A stretch of 64,000 nucleotides of DNA from Euborellia annulipes. Taxonomy: Eukaryota > Arthropoda > Insecta > Dermaptera > Anisolabididae. Shown piece after piece: positions 52,501-63,856 of this stretch. The position numbers were made by a program, and so were the translations under genes. The notes under the pieces were generated by a model. That model had not been told where the DNA came from and did no database searches. It saw only the letters and a program-made list of their open reading frames with translations. The stretch's first letter is position 1; the number at the start of each line of letters is the position of its first letter. The stretch is from contig JAKCPI010009275.1 of assembly GCA_023213315.1 (NCBI GenBank), positions 1-64,000 on the forward strand, written 5' to 3'.

Positions 52501-55500
52501 GAAAATCCATTACCGTCCAGCCCTAGTGAATCCTTTTAAAACAATTTTTTTATTTTTATTTTTTTTTTTTTTTTGTCTTTTTGCCTTCTGAGGCCATTTT
52601 GAACCCGTTCCTATTTATTTCATTTGATTGGTAGCCAATTTAATTAAAATAAACTTTTGCCCTCGGGCCTTGGTGTAGTAGTTAGCGTGTTGACCATTTG
52701 TACCAATGGTTGCGGGTTTGCATCCCGACCCAGGCGACAAAATTTATTTCAATTTAATTGGATACCAATCAATTGAAATAAATAGGGAGGGGGTCTAAAT
52801 GGCCTTCGATTCCGAAAAAGACCTTAAACGAATTTAAAATAAAATAAATAAATAAACTTTTATCTTCCAGGTTAGGACTAAAAGCAAACTTCTGAGGCGA
52901 GGCTTGTATTTTCGGCCCTTTATAAAAAAAATAACAATAACAAAATAATAATAAATGGATTATAAGAAAAAAAAATCTGGTTCTAATTTAAGTGATGTGC
53001 TGTCACACCAGATTTTTTTGACTCTAGATATATTTAGTTACTTCAATTGATTGGTGGCCAATTCAATTAAAAATAAATTTTTATCGTCAGAGACGGGATG
53101 CAAACCCCTGACTTCTGCAAATAGCACCAGAAACGATAATATATTAAAACCTAAAATTGGGGGGAGAGAAATTTTTCTTTGTTGATTATCTCAAAAACTA
53201 GTTTTCGAAAAAAACATGAAAGAATAAAACTTTTTAAAATTTCAAAAAGCATCTATTATATATTAATATTTTTTATTATATCATCTGGCATTCTCTTCCC
53301 GTTAGAATTTCGAAAGGAAATTCCAGAACCTCGAGAATTTGCCCATTGGAAGGCATTGAATTTTGTCTTGCCTTTTGAAAAATTAAAGACAATTAAATTT
53401 AATAATTATTAAATAAATAAATCTCAAATTAAAAATTTTTATAATTTATATTTTTTTTTTATAGACATTGAGGGTTCGAATCCCAGGCAGTCCGATGATT
53501 TTATTTAAGCCATTTGGATACCAAATGGCTTAAATAAGAATGCCTGGACCCCCAATAGATATATTTACAAATAACGAGTATTTAAAGTCTTAAATGACCT
53601 AAGTTGCCGATAATACTGTGTGTATGCGTGTGTGAATGTGTGTGTGATTGGGAAAAAAAGTGTGTTTTTTAAAAACAATAATCTTTGTTTATTTCCAGGT
53701 AGATGCGTTGAGTGGTTCAATCGTCCCTTTTGTTCCGTTTCCAGATTCAGATGAGCCAGAACCAGAAAAACAATTTATTTTTCCTATTGGCATGATTATA
53801 TCAGAACCATTTTTATTAATCACCTTCCTTATATATGCAATTGAACCATCTTTAAAATCTCTCCACGGCCAATGTCTCATGGGAAATGTTATTTCTCTCT
53901 TCATTGCTTATCTCTTCTTGGCTATCACTCAACTGGGTTCTTTGCAAGTCAATAGTTTTTTATGCATTTCATCAGGTAATTTTCTTCTTATCTAATAAAT
54001 TTTAATTTTATTTTTTAATTATTTATTTTTGTTTTAGGATTTATTATTCAATTTTCATTTTTATCTCATTTCTTTTGGCTTAATGTAATGTGTTTTGATT
54101 TGTGGTGGACGTTCAGGTAATTTTTCAAGTATTGAGAATATCTAAAACATCGTCCCCCTGCTTGTCGTTAGCTATTAGAAATATGTAGGGAAAATACATG
54201 TATAATTTTTTTGGTTGTTATTAAAGAAAAATTGATAGTTTCAGGTAAACTATCTTTAATTGTTTCTACTATGTTTCGGTCCATCATTCTGTGACCTCCT
54301 TCAGCTATAATTCAGATACAATCTTAAATAATCTTACAGTTCAGAATGTATTAAATTTCGACGTGTTATTGATTGTATCTGAATTATATCTGGAATAGGC
54401 CACGGAATGTCCAACCAAATCTTTTATAAAAAATCTGAATGAAGTGAAATAAATTATCATATTTTTACAATACTAATAATATCCAAATATACTTGGTCCT
54501 TATAATAATAATTTTAAAGGTCTTTTATATGAAAAATGGAAGACAAATTTGTGCATAACTTTTTATTTAAAACTTTATTTTCTTTTTTACATGAAAAATA
54601 AATTTTAGATCTCTGAAAAAAGCTTCGAGAAGAAAAGAAAATAAAAAATATCTTCTTTATTCGCTTTATGCTTGGGGTTGGCCCTTTTTAATATTTCTTG
54701 TCTCCTTAATTTTTGACTTCACCCCAACGCTAAGGAACAATATAATTACACCAAGATTCGGAGAAACGAATTGTTGGTTCAATAAGCAAAGTAATTGTCA
54801 TTTTTGTTTTTTTATTTTTAATTAAACTAGGAAATATCAAGAAAAATTTAATTTAATTTCTATTTTGTTTTAGATACCTGGGCCCTTTTATTTTATTTTT
54901 ATCTTCCAATTGGCCTTGTGGTCTTAAGTAATATGATTTTTTTTATCGCTACAGCAATTAATATTTTACGGTTGAAAAAAGAAACAGCAATTTTAAAAGG
55001 TCCAGAAAGTCGTAAAAATAGCGAGAGAGCAGAAAAACAAAAACAAAGGTAAAAAAAAGTTTATACTTTATCTCATCTGGTGTGAGATGCACAGAACACA
55101 ATTTTCAATTACCGAAGATTAGAGAAAGTTGTGTGCTGGGCGACCAGTCACACCAGATTTTTTTTTAAGTTAATATCCTTGAAGAGAAAAAAAAAATAAT
55201 TCAACAGTGCTCTGTAGAGATAAATATACAGCCAAATTTTATTTTATTTAATTTAATAAAAATTCTTAATCATTTGCTAAGGTGTCGGTTCGTGTTTGAA
55301 TCATCTTCCGAGCTGTGATTTTGTCTTTATGTTTTTATACAATACATTTAAACTTTAAATTTTAAAAACTTCTTCAAAGAAAATTGATACAGTATAAAAT
55401 AGTTGAATATAATCTCAAAATGTTTTTGCCATTTATAAAAAACATTTTGAAATCATTTTCAAACGAAACGTTAGCAAGTCATTAAGAATTTTTATTAAAT

Positions 55501-56201
55501 TAAATGAAATAAAATTTGGCTGCATTCTTCTTGTGAAATATCCATGGGCGTAAATAGAGAATTTGGCTGGGAGGGGACCTTGGGACCAGCTGCTATCCTC
55601 CCTGGGGGGGACCAACTATTCTCCGGAGGGCCTGGAAAGCCCCATATTTTTTCCAATTTTTCTTGGGGCAAGGCTTTCTGGGAGGGGGGGGCACCCCCTA
55701 GTTACGCCCATGGAAATATTCCTTCTTACCTTTGGCATAATATTACAGCTTAAACAACATCTTCAATTACTATATAGACCTATATTTTGTTTTAATTCAT
55801 CAGAATGCAAGGAACATTTTACATTAAAAAAATAAATAAATAAATTTTCCATCTATATAGTGAATAAAATATGAAATGAATTTTATTTTTTCAATCTATA
55901 AGTCAATTTAAATAATTATAACTTTTTTTTTTTTAGATTTGCTCTCTACTTAAAACTCTTTGCGGTAATGGGAGTCAATTGGAGTCTGGAACTTATTTCT
56001 TGGAAGTTAGATACATTAAGTTATATTTGGTATATAACTGATTTTATGAATACGCTACAAGGAGTATTTATTTTTCTCATTTTTGTATGGAAGGAAAATG
56101 TCCGAAAATTAATTTATAAAAGAGTACGCTGCTCACACGATGAATCATTAGAAGATGCTCCGAGTATTTCTTTTCATAGCTCAAGAAACTCCAAAGTTTA
56201 G
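49556..56201 (+). CDS. Methuselah-like G-protein-coupled receptor, 7 exons
   Basis: Exons 49556-49852, 51214-51393, 53699-53975, 54039-54116, 54609-54790, 54874-55048, 55937-56201. Exon 1 encodes a signal peptide (LLIFLTLHEFILS) and a Methuselah ectodomain with CECSESAPCIWKCCPDGY, the family's cysteine signature. Exon 3 gives TM1 and TM2 (LLITFLIYAIEPSLKSLHGQ), exon 4 the TM3 hallmark FWLNVMCFDLWWTFR, exon 5 TM4 (YSLYAWGWPFLIFLVSL) and the loop GETNCWF, exon 6 TM5 (FYFYLPIGLVVLSNMI), exon 7 TM6-TM7 and a short cytoplasmic tail. Exon 4 as written is one base short: phase from exon 3 runs into TAA before the TM3 motif, while the paralogous exon at 14525-14603 has an extra T in the same T-run. 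Either a sequencing/assembly error or a recent disabling mutation. Introns carry several repeats. Ligand unknown. Confidence 0.9.
49915..50336 (-). repeat. Family D repeat, minus strand, receptor intron 1
   Basis: Minus-strand copy ending in the full hairpin at 50242-50336; collinear in reverse with 19562-20000, with an inverted fragment (49915-50040) attached at its inner end. Confidence 0.78.
50337..51195. other. Receptor intron 1 remainder
   Basis: Mostly AT-rich, but about 50745-50960 is clearly GC-richer (CCCCGCGGTGCAGGGTCGGC, AAACATGCCGGCCCGTCGC). Its minus-strand frame matches no family I recognise; a decayed transposon fragment is most likely. Confidence 0.35.
51428..51515 (+). repeat. 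SINE family B tail
   Basis: AAATTTATTTCAATTGAATTG, ACATTTGAAATAAAAAGGGA and GAGGTCTAAATGGATTCCGA followed by AAAGACCTTAAAC. Confidence 0.65.
51947..52525. mobile_element. hAT element, 579 bp, with internal tandem array
   Basis: The 16-bp perfect inverted ends TAGGGCTGGACGGTAA are flanked by 8-bp duplications GTGAATCC (51939-51946, 52526-52533). The subterminal regions repeat ACCGGT-type motifs; 52090-52430 is a tandem array of about 95-bp units (GGTAAAATATTTTTCCGG, GGGAAAAATTTTGGT, AAAAATGTT(C/T)(C/G), GGCAAAAAATTGGCGTCTCT). Overlapping ORFs in the array are artefacts. Confidence 0.9.
52570..52860. repeat. SINE family B: minus-strand tail beside a complete plus-strand copy
   Basis: 52570-52655 is an inverted tail (GCCTTCTGAGGCCATTTTGA). 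52661-52860 is a complete copy with A box CTTGGTGTAGTAGTTAGCGT, B box GGGTTTGCATCCCG and tail GGGGTCTAAATGGCCTTCGA. Confidence 0.74.
53035..53125 (-). repeat. SINE family B head fragment
   Basis: Minus strand has GGGTTTGCATCCCGTCTC followed by AAAATTTATTTTTAATTGAATTGG. Just upstream (52975-53020) is a degenerate family D hairpin. Confidence 0.55.
53463..53690 (+). repeat. SINE family A, 5'-truncated
   Basis: Begins in the B box (GGGTTCGAATCCCAGGCAGT), continues through the conserved body to GGGAAAAAAAGTGTG, ending just upstream of exon 3 of the receptor gene. Confidence 0.8.
54255..54430. mobile_element. Decayed hammerhead palindrome in receptor intron 4
   Basis: Inverted segments about 54279-54330 and 54368-54415 (AGCTATAATTCAGATACAAT mirrored by ATTGTATCTGAATTATAT). 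Minus strand reads CUGAAGG-A-GGUC...GACC-GAAAC-AUA: stem II is good but the core A9 is replaced by G. Confidence 0.48.
55073..55164. repeat. Solo family D hairpin
   Basis: TCATCTGGTGTGAGATGCAC...GACCAGTCACACCAGATTT without the family D body, in receptor intron 6. Suggests the hairpin moves or persists alone. Confidence 0.68.
55543..55712. mobile_element. hAT MITE, 170 bp
   Basis: CATGGGCGTAA and its complement TTACGCCCATG form the ends. The flanks GAAATATC (55535-55542) and GAAATATT (55713-55720) match at 7 of 8 positions. A relative is at about 30360-30462. Confidence 0.82.
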
Positions 56202-56519
56202 TCATTTAACTTTTTTATACCATAAACACTAAATATGTATATATTCATTATGTGAAGAACTGTAAAGAACGAGACATGAGTTATAAACAGAGTTGGTATA
56301 GAATTTTCCCAGGTGGGCAAAACCCACTGGGTTTTTCAATTAAAAAACCCACTGTTATTTGGGTTTTTACTCTTTCTTACTTAGGCCTATATATGAAATA
56401 TATATCATCATTATCATTGTTATATACATAAAGCGCTAGCCAATGACTTCCTGTTCCTGTGTGTATGTGCTTGTTCTCTCGCTGATTGACCAGATTTACA
56501 GGAAGTGGAGTTAGGGAGG

Positions 56520-56638
56520 GAAATTTAAAGAGTACGCTGATTTTCTCAAAAATCGCTCCAAAGACTTTGATAAAAATTCATAAATCAACTATTTTTTAGA
56601 TGCTCTTTAAAATGTATATTCTCATTTTGCTTATATTT
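56520..56638 (-). repeat. Family D fragment
   Basis: Minus-strand piece (TGATTTTCTCAAAAATCGCTCC, GATGCTCTTTAAAATGTATA) that served as the insertion target of the adjacent SINE. Confidence 0.6.
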
Positions 56639-56889
56639 CTTTTTTTTTTTTTTTTTAAACATTCACACTTTTTTCTTATTCACACTCACATTCACACAGT
56701 CTTTTCGGCAACTTAGGCCATTTAAGACTTTGACGATAACCGTTATGAATATTATTTAGGGTCCAGGCATTCTTATTTAAGCCATTTGGTATCCAAATGG
56801 CTTAAATAAAATCATCGGTCTACCTGGTGTCCGAACCCGCGACGTTTGGTATACGAGGTTAGCACGCCTCTACACCAAGCCCCGAGGGC
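56639..56889 (-). repeat. SINE family A, complete, minus strand
   Basis: The T-run at the left is the complement of the A-tail; the sense strand reads head to tail from 56889 with GGGCTTGGTGTAGAGGCGTG, GGGTTCGGACACCAGG and the family body. An 11-bp duplication TGCTTATATTT is at 56628-56638 and 56890-56900. Confidence 0.85.
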
Positions 56890-56900
56890 TGCTTATATTT

Positions 56901-58707
56901 CAATTTTTTTTTTTTTTCAATAATATTGAAATTTATATAAAATTGAGTAGAGCAGAAAAGATAAATCACACCTAGCTAAAAGAAACAAAAATCCGAAAAA
57001 AACCCGGATTTTTTCCAACCCTGGTTATAAATATTTAATAATTTTTTTTTTTTTTTAGAATTTTCTCTTTTCTCTGTTAACAAGCGTGGATGTTCGGGGA
57101 TGGAGATCGTCTTCTTCTTCCTCCCCTTGATTGACTTTTATTTATTTCTTTATAAATTTTATGTATATATATAGAACTCACTCGATACAGGGAGAAATTT
57201 TATCGCGAGACAGACTTTTATCCTAGAAACATTGCCTTTAGAAAAAAGTTTCAAATAAAGGTTGTTCCTTATCGAGAGGGAAACCGAAATTATTTATATA
57301 TTGTATAAGCTCATACAAATCAGAGCAGTAGCGGTGACGGTGGAGATCTAGGACCATATTGGTTCTCTCTTTGATGTGAGCACATTGATTTGATAACCCA
57401 GCATTCGCAATTGGACCGCAACTGCTCTGGTTTGCGCTTAGCTTTTAACTACAGTAGGCTCTTTATAAATTTTCTTTATTTTCATTGTTGTTACGATCTC
57501 GTTCTTAATCACGATCAGCGCCGTTCCTATGAATGTTGTCACCTCATTTTTAACGCCCCTCCCCCTTTATCTAGAAATTATGTACCACCTGCACGGGTTA
57601 TTGGTGGTTTGAAGTTACTAGGCAAAATTGCAACATTCTTTGAAAATTAATTTTTATAATGAAATAAGATATTTAAAAAAAAATATCACCTAAATTTTTT
57701 AACCAAATTAAAAGTGCCTTCGTTGCCCTTTGGATTTGAACAATAATTATACCTGCTTTGGTGCACGTGAGAAACGGCTCTGAAAATGAAAATCCTTTAA
57801 CTTAAGATGTTTTTTCTTTTGTTAAATTTTTATTTATATAATAATTTAATTTAATAAAAAAAATATGTAATTTGAATTTTGGATTTGATTTTTTTTGCAC
57901 TTGTTATCAATAATAAAAATACTCCGACATATAACACAACAATACAGTACAATAATACAAAATACAGTGCAGCGCTTTGGTCGATCTACGTTAATGCGCT
58001 AACTTCACGCTTATTCAAATAGTTGATAGTTGTAAAAACTCAACACTATTCGCGCGATTTATACCTATCGTCCTGAATTTCAAAAGGGAGTAATTAATTC
58101 CTTAGCATAAAGTCATGGGAGAAACAAAATAGATGCGATTCAGTTTTCTACAAAAACTATAGTTAGGTTAAAAACGGGACAAAATTGATATTTTTATTAA
58201 ATCGACGGTACGACCGAGAAATATGATAAAAAAAACATAGTACTGTCCTTTTTAAAACGGAACGTATGGTCACCCTATCAATTAATTTTAGTAATTATCA
58301 AATAATTTTGAATATGGCGGTTTATTTTAATTTTTCACTTTTAATAAACATTTTTTGAATAAATTAAATTTATATATTTTTAAATTTAATTAAAAACATT
58401 AATTTTCAAATGTCGATTCATAAAATGCCGAAAATTAAAAAATAACTTTGATAATTTATTGGGGTTGGTTGGTTGCTTGTCTGCTAGCAAATGGATTTCT
58501 TTTCAATATTCATTTGATAAAGAAAAGAGAATGACTTCGTAAACAATCATAAATAAATGTTATATAGTACAACGTTTATTTTTTTTCACTCGCTTTCTAA
58601 ATCACTATTCAATCACGTGACTTAATAAGAAGGTAAGAAAGAGCGCTTGGTTTAAGTTGGAGGGGAGAAAATATCCTTAATAATATGATTTGTTTTTGTT
58701 AAGGTTA
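56901..58707. other. Intergenic region upstream of PSPH
   Basis: No convincing gene. An 86-codon frame at 57390-57650 lacks recognisable motifs and has no splice support. The last few hundred bases should contain the PSPH promoter; a possible acceptor (TTTTTGTTAAG) just before the ATG suggests a 5' UTR intron. Confidence 0.4.
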
Positions 58708-60983
58708 ATGAAAATGTCCTCAGAAGAGCAACAAGTGCGCTCAATTTGGAAACAATGTGATGCGGTATGTTTCGATGTTGATTCAACCGTCATTCAAGAG
58801 GAGGGTTTGGATGAACTTGCCAAATTTTGTGGAAAAGGAGAAGAATGCTATAATCTGTAATAATTATTATTTTTTTTTAATTTGTGTATAATTAGCAATT
58901 GATTAAGAATGTTTTATTTTTCAGTACTAAAGAAGCGATGTCTGGAGCGATGAGTTTTCGTGATTCCTTTTCAACGAGATTAAATATAATAAAACCACAT
59001 TTAAATCAAATACGTGAATTTATCCGAACGAAACCACCTCGTCTATCGCCAGGAATCAAGTAGTCCTTTTTTTTTAAATGCATAGTAGCAAATGAGACGT
59101 CCTTGACCTTCCTGATTATATTCATAAATTAATTAAATCTTCTCTCTATCTAGGCAACTCGTGAATTGTTTGCAACAAAAGTCTATTCCCGTTTATTTGG
59201 TCTCTGGTGGACTTCGAGGGCTTATAGCTCCAGTTGCATTAGAATTAAATATACCTTTACAGAATATTCATGCCAATCGTCTTAAATTCTTTTTTAATGG
59301 TAATTATCTATTAATTAAATAATTATATAATTTTCTTATCATTTGTTTTCTTATTTAATTATATTTGCATTAATTCACTAATTTTCAGAAACAAAATTCA
59401 AGGCTTTTTTTATACAATTTTTTAAAAGTTTGGGAAAGAACATCTACAGGAGCAGAAAAGAAAAGAAAGCCTTTGTATGCGAAATGCCTAAGAAGACAAA
59501 ATGTATTTGTTCATCCTCAGTTCTTGTAGACTTATATTTATTTCATGGCCAAAGTTGTAATAGTTAGTGATGCACCAAAGTATGTGCACATGTACATTTT
59601 ATTATTGTGCCTGAAATAAATATATGACTATAAGGACAGTAGCGTATCCAGGTGGGGGCGAAGGGGGGCCCTCCCTCCGCCCCAGGAGGATCAAGCCTTT
59701 GGCGCCCCTCGATACCGATATAGTGCATCCGGCTTTTCGGCTTTTTTTCCGAAATCTCCAGCTTTTTTCCAAAATTTCTGGCTTTTTTTGAAATTTCATA
59801 ATAAATTCATTTCAAATCCGGAGAAAAATAACAAAAAAATGTATATAATTAAATTTCCGTTTCGCGGCTCATATACGCGATATATATAATATCTTAAATA
59901 TTATATATAATTTCTTATTTATTAACAAAAAAAATGCTCGAACGAGATTCGGGCGAGCCCCCCTTCGCCCCCACCTGGACTATAGGCTTATATTTATTTC
60001 GGGCACAATAATAAAATGTACATGTGCACATACTTTTGTGCATCACTAACTATTACAACTTTGGGGCATGAAATAAATATAAGCCTACAAGGACTGAGGA
60101 TGAACAAATAAATTTTGTCTTCTTCGGCATTTCGCATACAAAGGCTTTCTTTTCTTTTCTGCTCCTGTACTTGTTCTTTCCCAACTTGAAATATCAATAG
60201 CAACTTCTCTCCGGAAATAAATATATTTGGAATTTTGAAACAAAAAATTAGGGTTCCAGGGTAGCTAGGCTCGAAGCTCGCCAAAGACGAGGGACGTGAC
60301 TAGCAAGTTAATGTAAATTTAAATTAATATATTAATAAAATCTAGAAGATGAGGATATTAGTGAGAAGAAAACTTTTTATATTGAATAAATATAACTCCA
60401 TTGACTCCAAGGAAAAGTAAATGAATATGATTGCTTATGAATATGCCTGTTTATTAAAAGAAAATTCGGTACGTTTGATTTGCTCTCCTTTGAGCATAAT
60501 AAGACAAATCAATTTCAATTGATGAGAAAATAAAAATTCGAAACGTCGAGAAATTTGACTATCTATTTATGACTCTTTCCTTGAATCAAATGAATAAATA
60601 ATATAAGATCAAATTAATGGTGATAAATGTTTTAGGTGAATTTGCCGGATTTGATGAATCCGAGTTGACTTCTAGAAGTGGAGGTAAAGCCGAGGTAGTT
60701 AAATTACTTAAAGAAAAAAATGGTTATATAAATCTGGTGATGATTGGAGATGGAGCAACCGATGCAGAAGCATCTCCACCAGCTGATGCATTTATAGGTA
60801 ACAATTTATTTTTATAATTAAAATTATATTTCTAGTAAAAAAATGGAGATTGATCAAATGGAAGCTTTACATAAATATAATACTTTTGATTCAGGTTATG
60901 GAGGAAACGTTATAAGAGAAGAAGTGAAGGCTCGTGCTAAATGGTTCGTTACCGATTTTCAAGAACTAATTAATGCACTCTAA
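58708..60983 (+). CDS. PSPH: Phosphoserine phosphatase (EC 3.1.3.3), 5 exons
   Basis: Exons 58708-58856, 58925-59059, 59154-59299, 60636-60797, 60895-60983 in consistent phase give 226 aa, matching the human enzyme (225 aa). It removes phosphate from L-3-phosphoserine, the last step of serine biosynthesis from glycolytic 3-phosphoglycerate, in the cytosol. HAD-superfamily motifs are intact: motif I VCFDVDSTV (nucleophile Asp and the general acid Asp two residues on), EEGLDELAKFCG, motif II VSGGLRG (Ser), the Lys of SGGKAEVVKLL, motif III MIGDGATDAEA. The cap region RDSFSTRL and FIGYGGNVIRE also match. Start: ATG followed three codons later by a second ATG; the first is used. Intron 3 (1.3 kb) contains a palindrome split by a MITE. 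Both strands then meet the convergent TLCD gene. Confidence 0.96.
59425..60195. mobile_element. Palindromic element in PSPH intron 3, split by a MITE
   Basis: Left arm 59425-59633 and right arm 59990-60195 are inverted copies (AAAGCCTTTGTATGCGAAAT mirrored by ATTTCGCATACAAAGGCTTT; ATAGTTAGTGATGCAC mirrored). At the centre (59635-59985) sits a GC-ended insert with CCAGGTGGGGGCGAAGGGGG and its complement as inverted repeats. Its exact ends and target duplication are unclear. Confidence 0.68.
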
Positions 60984-61123
60984 TAATAATAGATGTATAA
61001 TTCCTTAAAATTGTTAACCTATTATCACATAGTATATAAACGTTTTCATTTTTAATTACAAATGAAAATATTGTCTTTTAAATAATATAAATATATATTT
61101 TTATAAAATATCTCAAAAAATAT

Positions 61124-61129
61124 AATAAA
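61124..61129 (+). promoter_or_regulatory. Possible PSPH polyadenylation signal
   Basis: AATAAA about 140 bases after the PSPH stop, within the 174-bp convergent gap before the TLCD stop codon. Confidence 0.42.
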
Positions 61130-61157
61130 TAAATAATAATACTTAGAGAGCGATTAA

Positions 61158-63295
61158 TCATTCATTTGTTAAGGATTTTGTTATAAAATCCGAATAAATA
61201 ATTCTATAGAAAAGTACTATATTCATAATTAAAATTATTGGTAAAGCTGAAAAGAAAATTAATTTATTATAAATATAGAAGAAAAATATAATAAATAAAA
61301 ACTTACAAATAATTCCAATAACGAGAACATTTTTGGAAAATTCTTCTTGATAATAAAAGAGATAATAGAGCATCCAAGTCAAAGTTATAAAACGGAAGAC
61401 AATGAAAGTGACTGAAAATTACTTGCTATTAATATTAATAACAATAAAAAGTATTGTGATATTCTCGATTGTCTACAGTACTATTTTCAAAGTTGAGGCG
61501 ATCGTTGGAGCCCGAGCCTCCGTTCCTCATGACTCAAGCTAATAAAGAATTTCAATGCTGTTTCAATGAACCTTTGCTTTCAGATGTCAATTTTATTGAA
61601 CAATTGAAAGAAAATACACGAGGGAATTGATTTAGAAGTTACTACAATAATTACCCTGAATCCCTCAGTTTTCTAAATAGAAAAATTCAGTTTTCTATTA
61701 AAAAATAAATTGAAGAAATGATATAATAAAAAAAATTCACAGCCCAAAATATATTTAATAAATATATCAGTATATAATTGAAAAACGTCACTTTGGACAT
61801 AAATTTCTTTTGCAAATATTTAATACTCTGTGAAATTTTTCTTAGTAAATGCGGCCCAAAAGAAAGCCCCCAAAAGAGTTATTTGCAATGTCGCCAATTT
61901 TTTACTTTGGTTTTTCTAGATGGAGTTTATAAATTTGAGAAACGCTAATCTAAACTATTTTTGTTTCAACATTTCTTATCCCTTATAATGTCAAAATTGA
62001 ATTTATTTATCCGATTGTATAGGAACTGATTATCTCAATATATTTTCTTACCTAAATTTATAAAACTGTTTAATTTATATATTGAGTCATTTTTTTTGTA
62101 CTGATAGAGGAGTAATAAATCTCTTATATGAAGGAAGACACTATTTATTTCAACAAGAAGAGAGATCATGGCAAAGCCTATATAATATCGTTGTGTTATA
62201 GCGATACCAAAACATAGAAGCACCTAAAAAAATTAAATTTTTTAAAATTAATTAAATTGATAAAAACAAGATAAAATCAAAGTGATAGAACATACAAGGA
62301 TATGATGAAATATCAATTCAAAACCACTTTTCCCTCTATTATTGTAAAAAATATCAAATAAATCATAAAGAAAATATCCTAAAATTATAAAAATAAAAGA
62401 AATGTATTTATTAATAATCCTAACCTGGAGTTTAGGGTTTATATGGTCATTTTTTCCAATTAAAAAAAAAAAATTATATGTAGGAGAGAAGAGAGAGGCT
62501 TGATAAATTTTGATAATAACTAACTACAAAAGAATTAGTTTTATCAAGCTATATAATAGCTCAGTGATTACAATTTAAGTAGTATGAAGGTGTAGGCGTA
62601 TTTCAATATTACATATATAATTTATTAAACATTATATTTCGTCTTTTTAAAAGCTTACAGACAGATCTATCCGAGGTGTTGATAGTGATGACAATCAAAA
62701 CCTATCGACAAGTCTTTAAAAAGGCAATTATAATTTTTGTTAAATTATGAGGTAATACCGAAAATCTACTCACATCTTCTTACTATAATTATAAATTTCA
62801 ATTAATCTAAAGAAAATTTCATTATTAACACTTTATTTTTATTTATGATTCAAAGGGATCAAACCAAAATTTAATTTGTATGTTAATTTTTTATCAATCC
62901 TCTCACGATTCCCCTATTTTCTTTATTTACCAGTTGACAGTGAAATCAATTGATGAGCAGAACGGGTATAAAATGTCAAAATTTCACGACTTTTTATTGG
63001 CGTTTTTAAAAGGCTAACATAAAATAAATGAAAAATAAGAGAAAGTATTAGAATGTTTTTTTCTATATTTATTAGAATAAATGTAAATGAATCACCATAT
63101 AATCGACCACGTCCCTGTAATTAATGAATGAATACATGAGCTTGAGATATTTTTCCATTTCCACTTTTGATGATTATTCAGCTGAGTTTTTGTCGGTGTA
63201 TATTTTAAAAGTACTTTATTTATGTAAAAAAATAAAATAGCACTTGATAGTGTCCATATATAACCAAAATTTGGAATAGGCGTAGAGTGTTCCAT
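61158..63295 (-). CDS. TLC-domain protein, TLCD1/2-like, 5 exons
   Basis: Minus-strand exons 63295-63096, 62419-62296, 62223-62052, 61411-61307, 61246-61158; phases agree and give about 229 aa, close to TLCD1/TLCD2. TLC-domain proteins are multi-pass membrane proteins; TLCD1/2 affect the fatty-acid composition of membrane phospholipids. Diagnostic stretches are WKWKNISSSCIHSLITG, GYFLYDLFDI, FELIFHHIL (the conserved HH of the TLC domain), EINSVFLHIRDLLLL, IVFRFITLTWMLYYL and LPIILIMNIVLFYRII. The exon 1/2 junction is less certain: a 23-nt micro-exon near 62790-62815 (ends in a GTAAGA donor) plus a longer exon 2 would also keep frame and add residues expected between ITGTW and GYFLYD. Convergent with PSPH and divergent from the TXNDC17-like gene. 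Confidence 0.87.
61412..62051. other. TLCD intron 3
   Basis: Intronic, AT-rich; no repeat or exon recognised. Confidence 0.6.
62420..63095. other. TLCD intron 1, possible micro-exon
   Basis: AT-rich. The only exon-like signal is a 23-nt minus-strand segment after AAATTTTCTTTAG and before GTAAGAAG (about 62790-62815). Confidence 0.4.
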
Positions 63296-63856
63296 TTGTT
63301 ATTTTATTATATGAAATATGAATTATTCTTTAAAAATATAAAAATAAATATACAATATATTAATAAAAGGGTTATATAAAAAAAAGAAACTATTCTAATA
63401 ATAAAAAAGAAATTAAATGAGCAACAAAAAAAGCAGCACTGGTTGCACACAGGGAATAATGGTTGCACATGACAGGTGACATTAAGAGGTGTTGCCAATT
63501 GTCAAGTAAATTTCTAAATGAAAATTATCTTAAAAAAAATTTTTCAAATAACGAATATCACCGTTATTAATTAGAATTTCAAATATGTTATCTATTTAGT
63601 AAAAACCAAGGTTGGAACGCTGGTGATAATTTGTTTTTGGGTGTTAAGAATATTATTTTTTTTTTAAATTGGCAATAATTATTCATGTTTTGAAAATGAA
63701 TGCAAATTATCAAATCTAATCTGTCAAATAACAAATAAATCAAATTTGGGATAAGACATGATAAAGGACCAAATCACTATATCTTTTCATTATATTTTGT
63801 TTTCCTAGATTATTACTATTTCTTTTTACTTTCATAATCTAATATTTCAAGTAAAA
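63296..63856. promoter_or_regulatory. Divergent promoter region of TLCD and TXNDC17-like genes
   Basis: 561 bp separate two divergent start codons. No TATA box, initiator or factor site can be singled out in this A/T-rich sequence; the assignment as shared regulatory region is positional. Confidence 0.4.

Noticed and set aside
51929..52539. Three overlapping Lys/Phe/Arg-rich ORFs
   Set aside because: They are translations of the 95-bp tandem array inside a hAT element bounded by 8-bp duplications.
57390..57650. 86-codon frame upstream of PSPH
   Set aside because: No start context, domain or splice evidence; composition like surrounding spacer.
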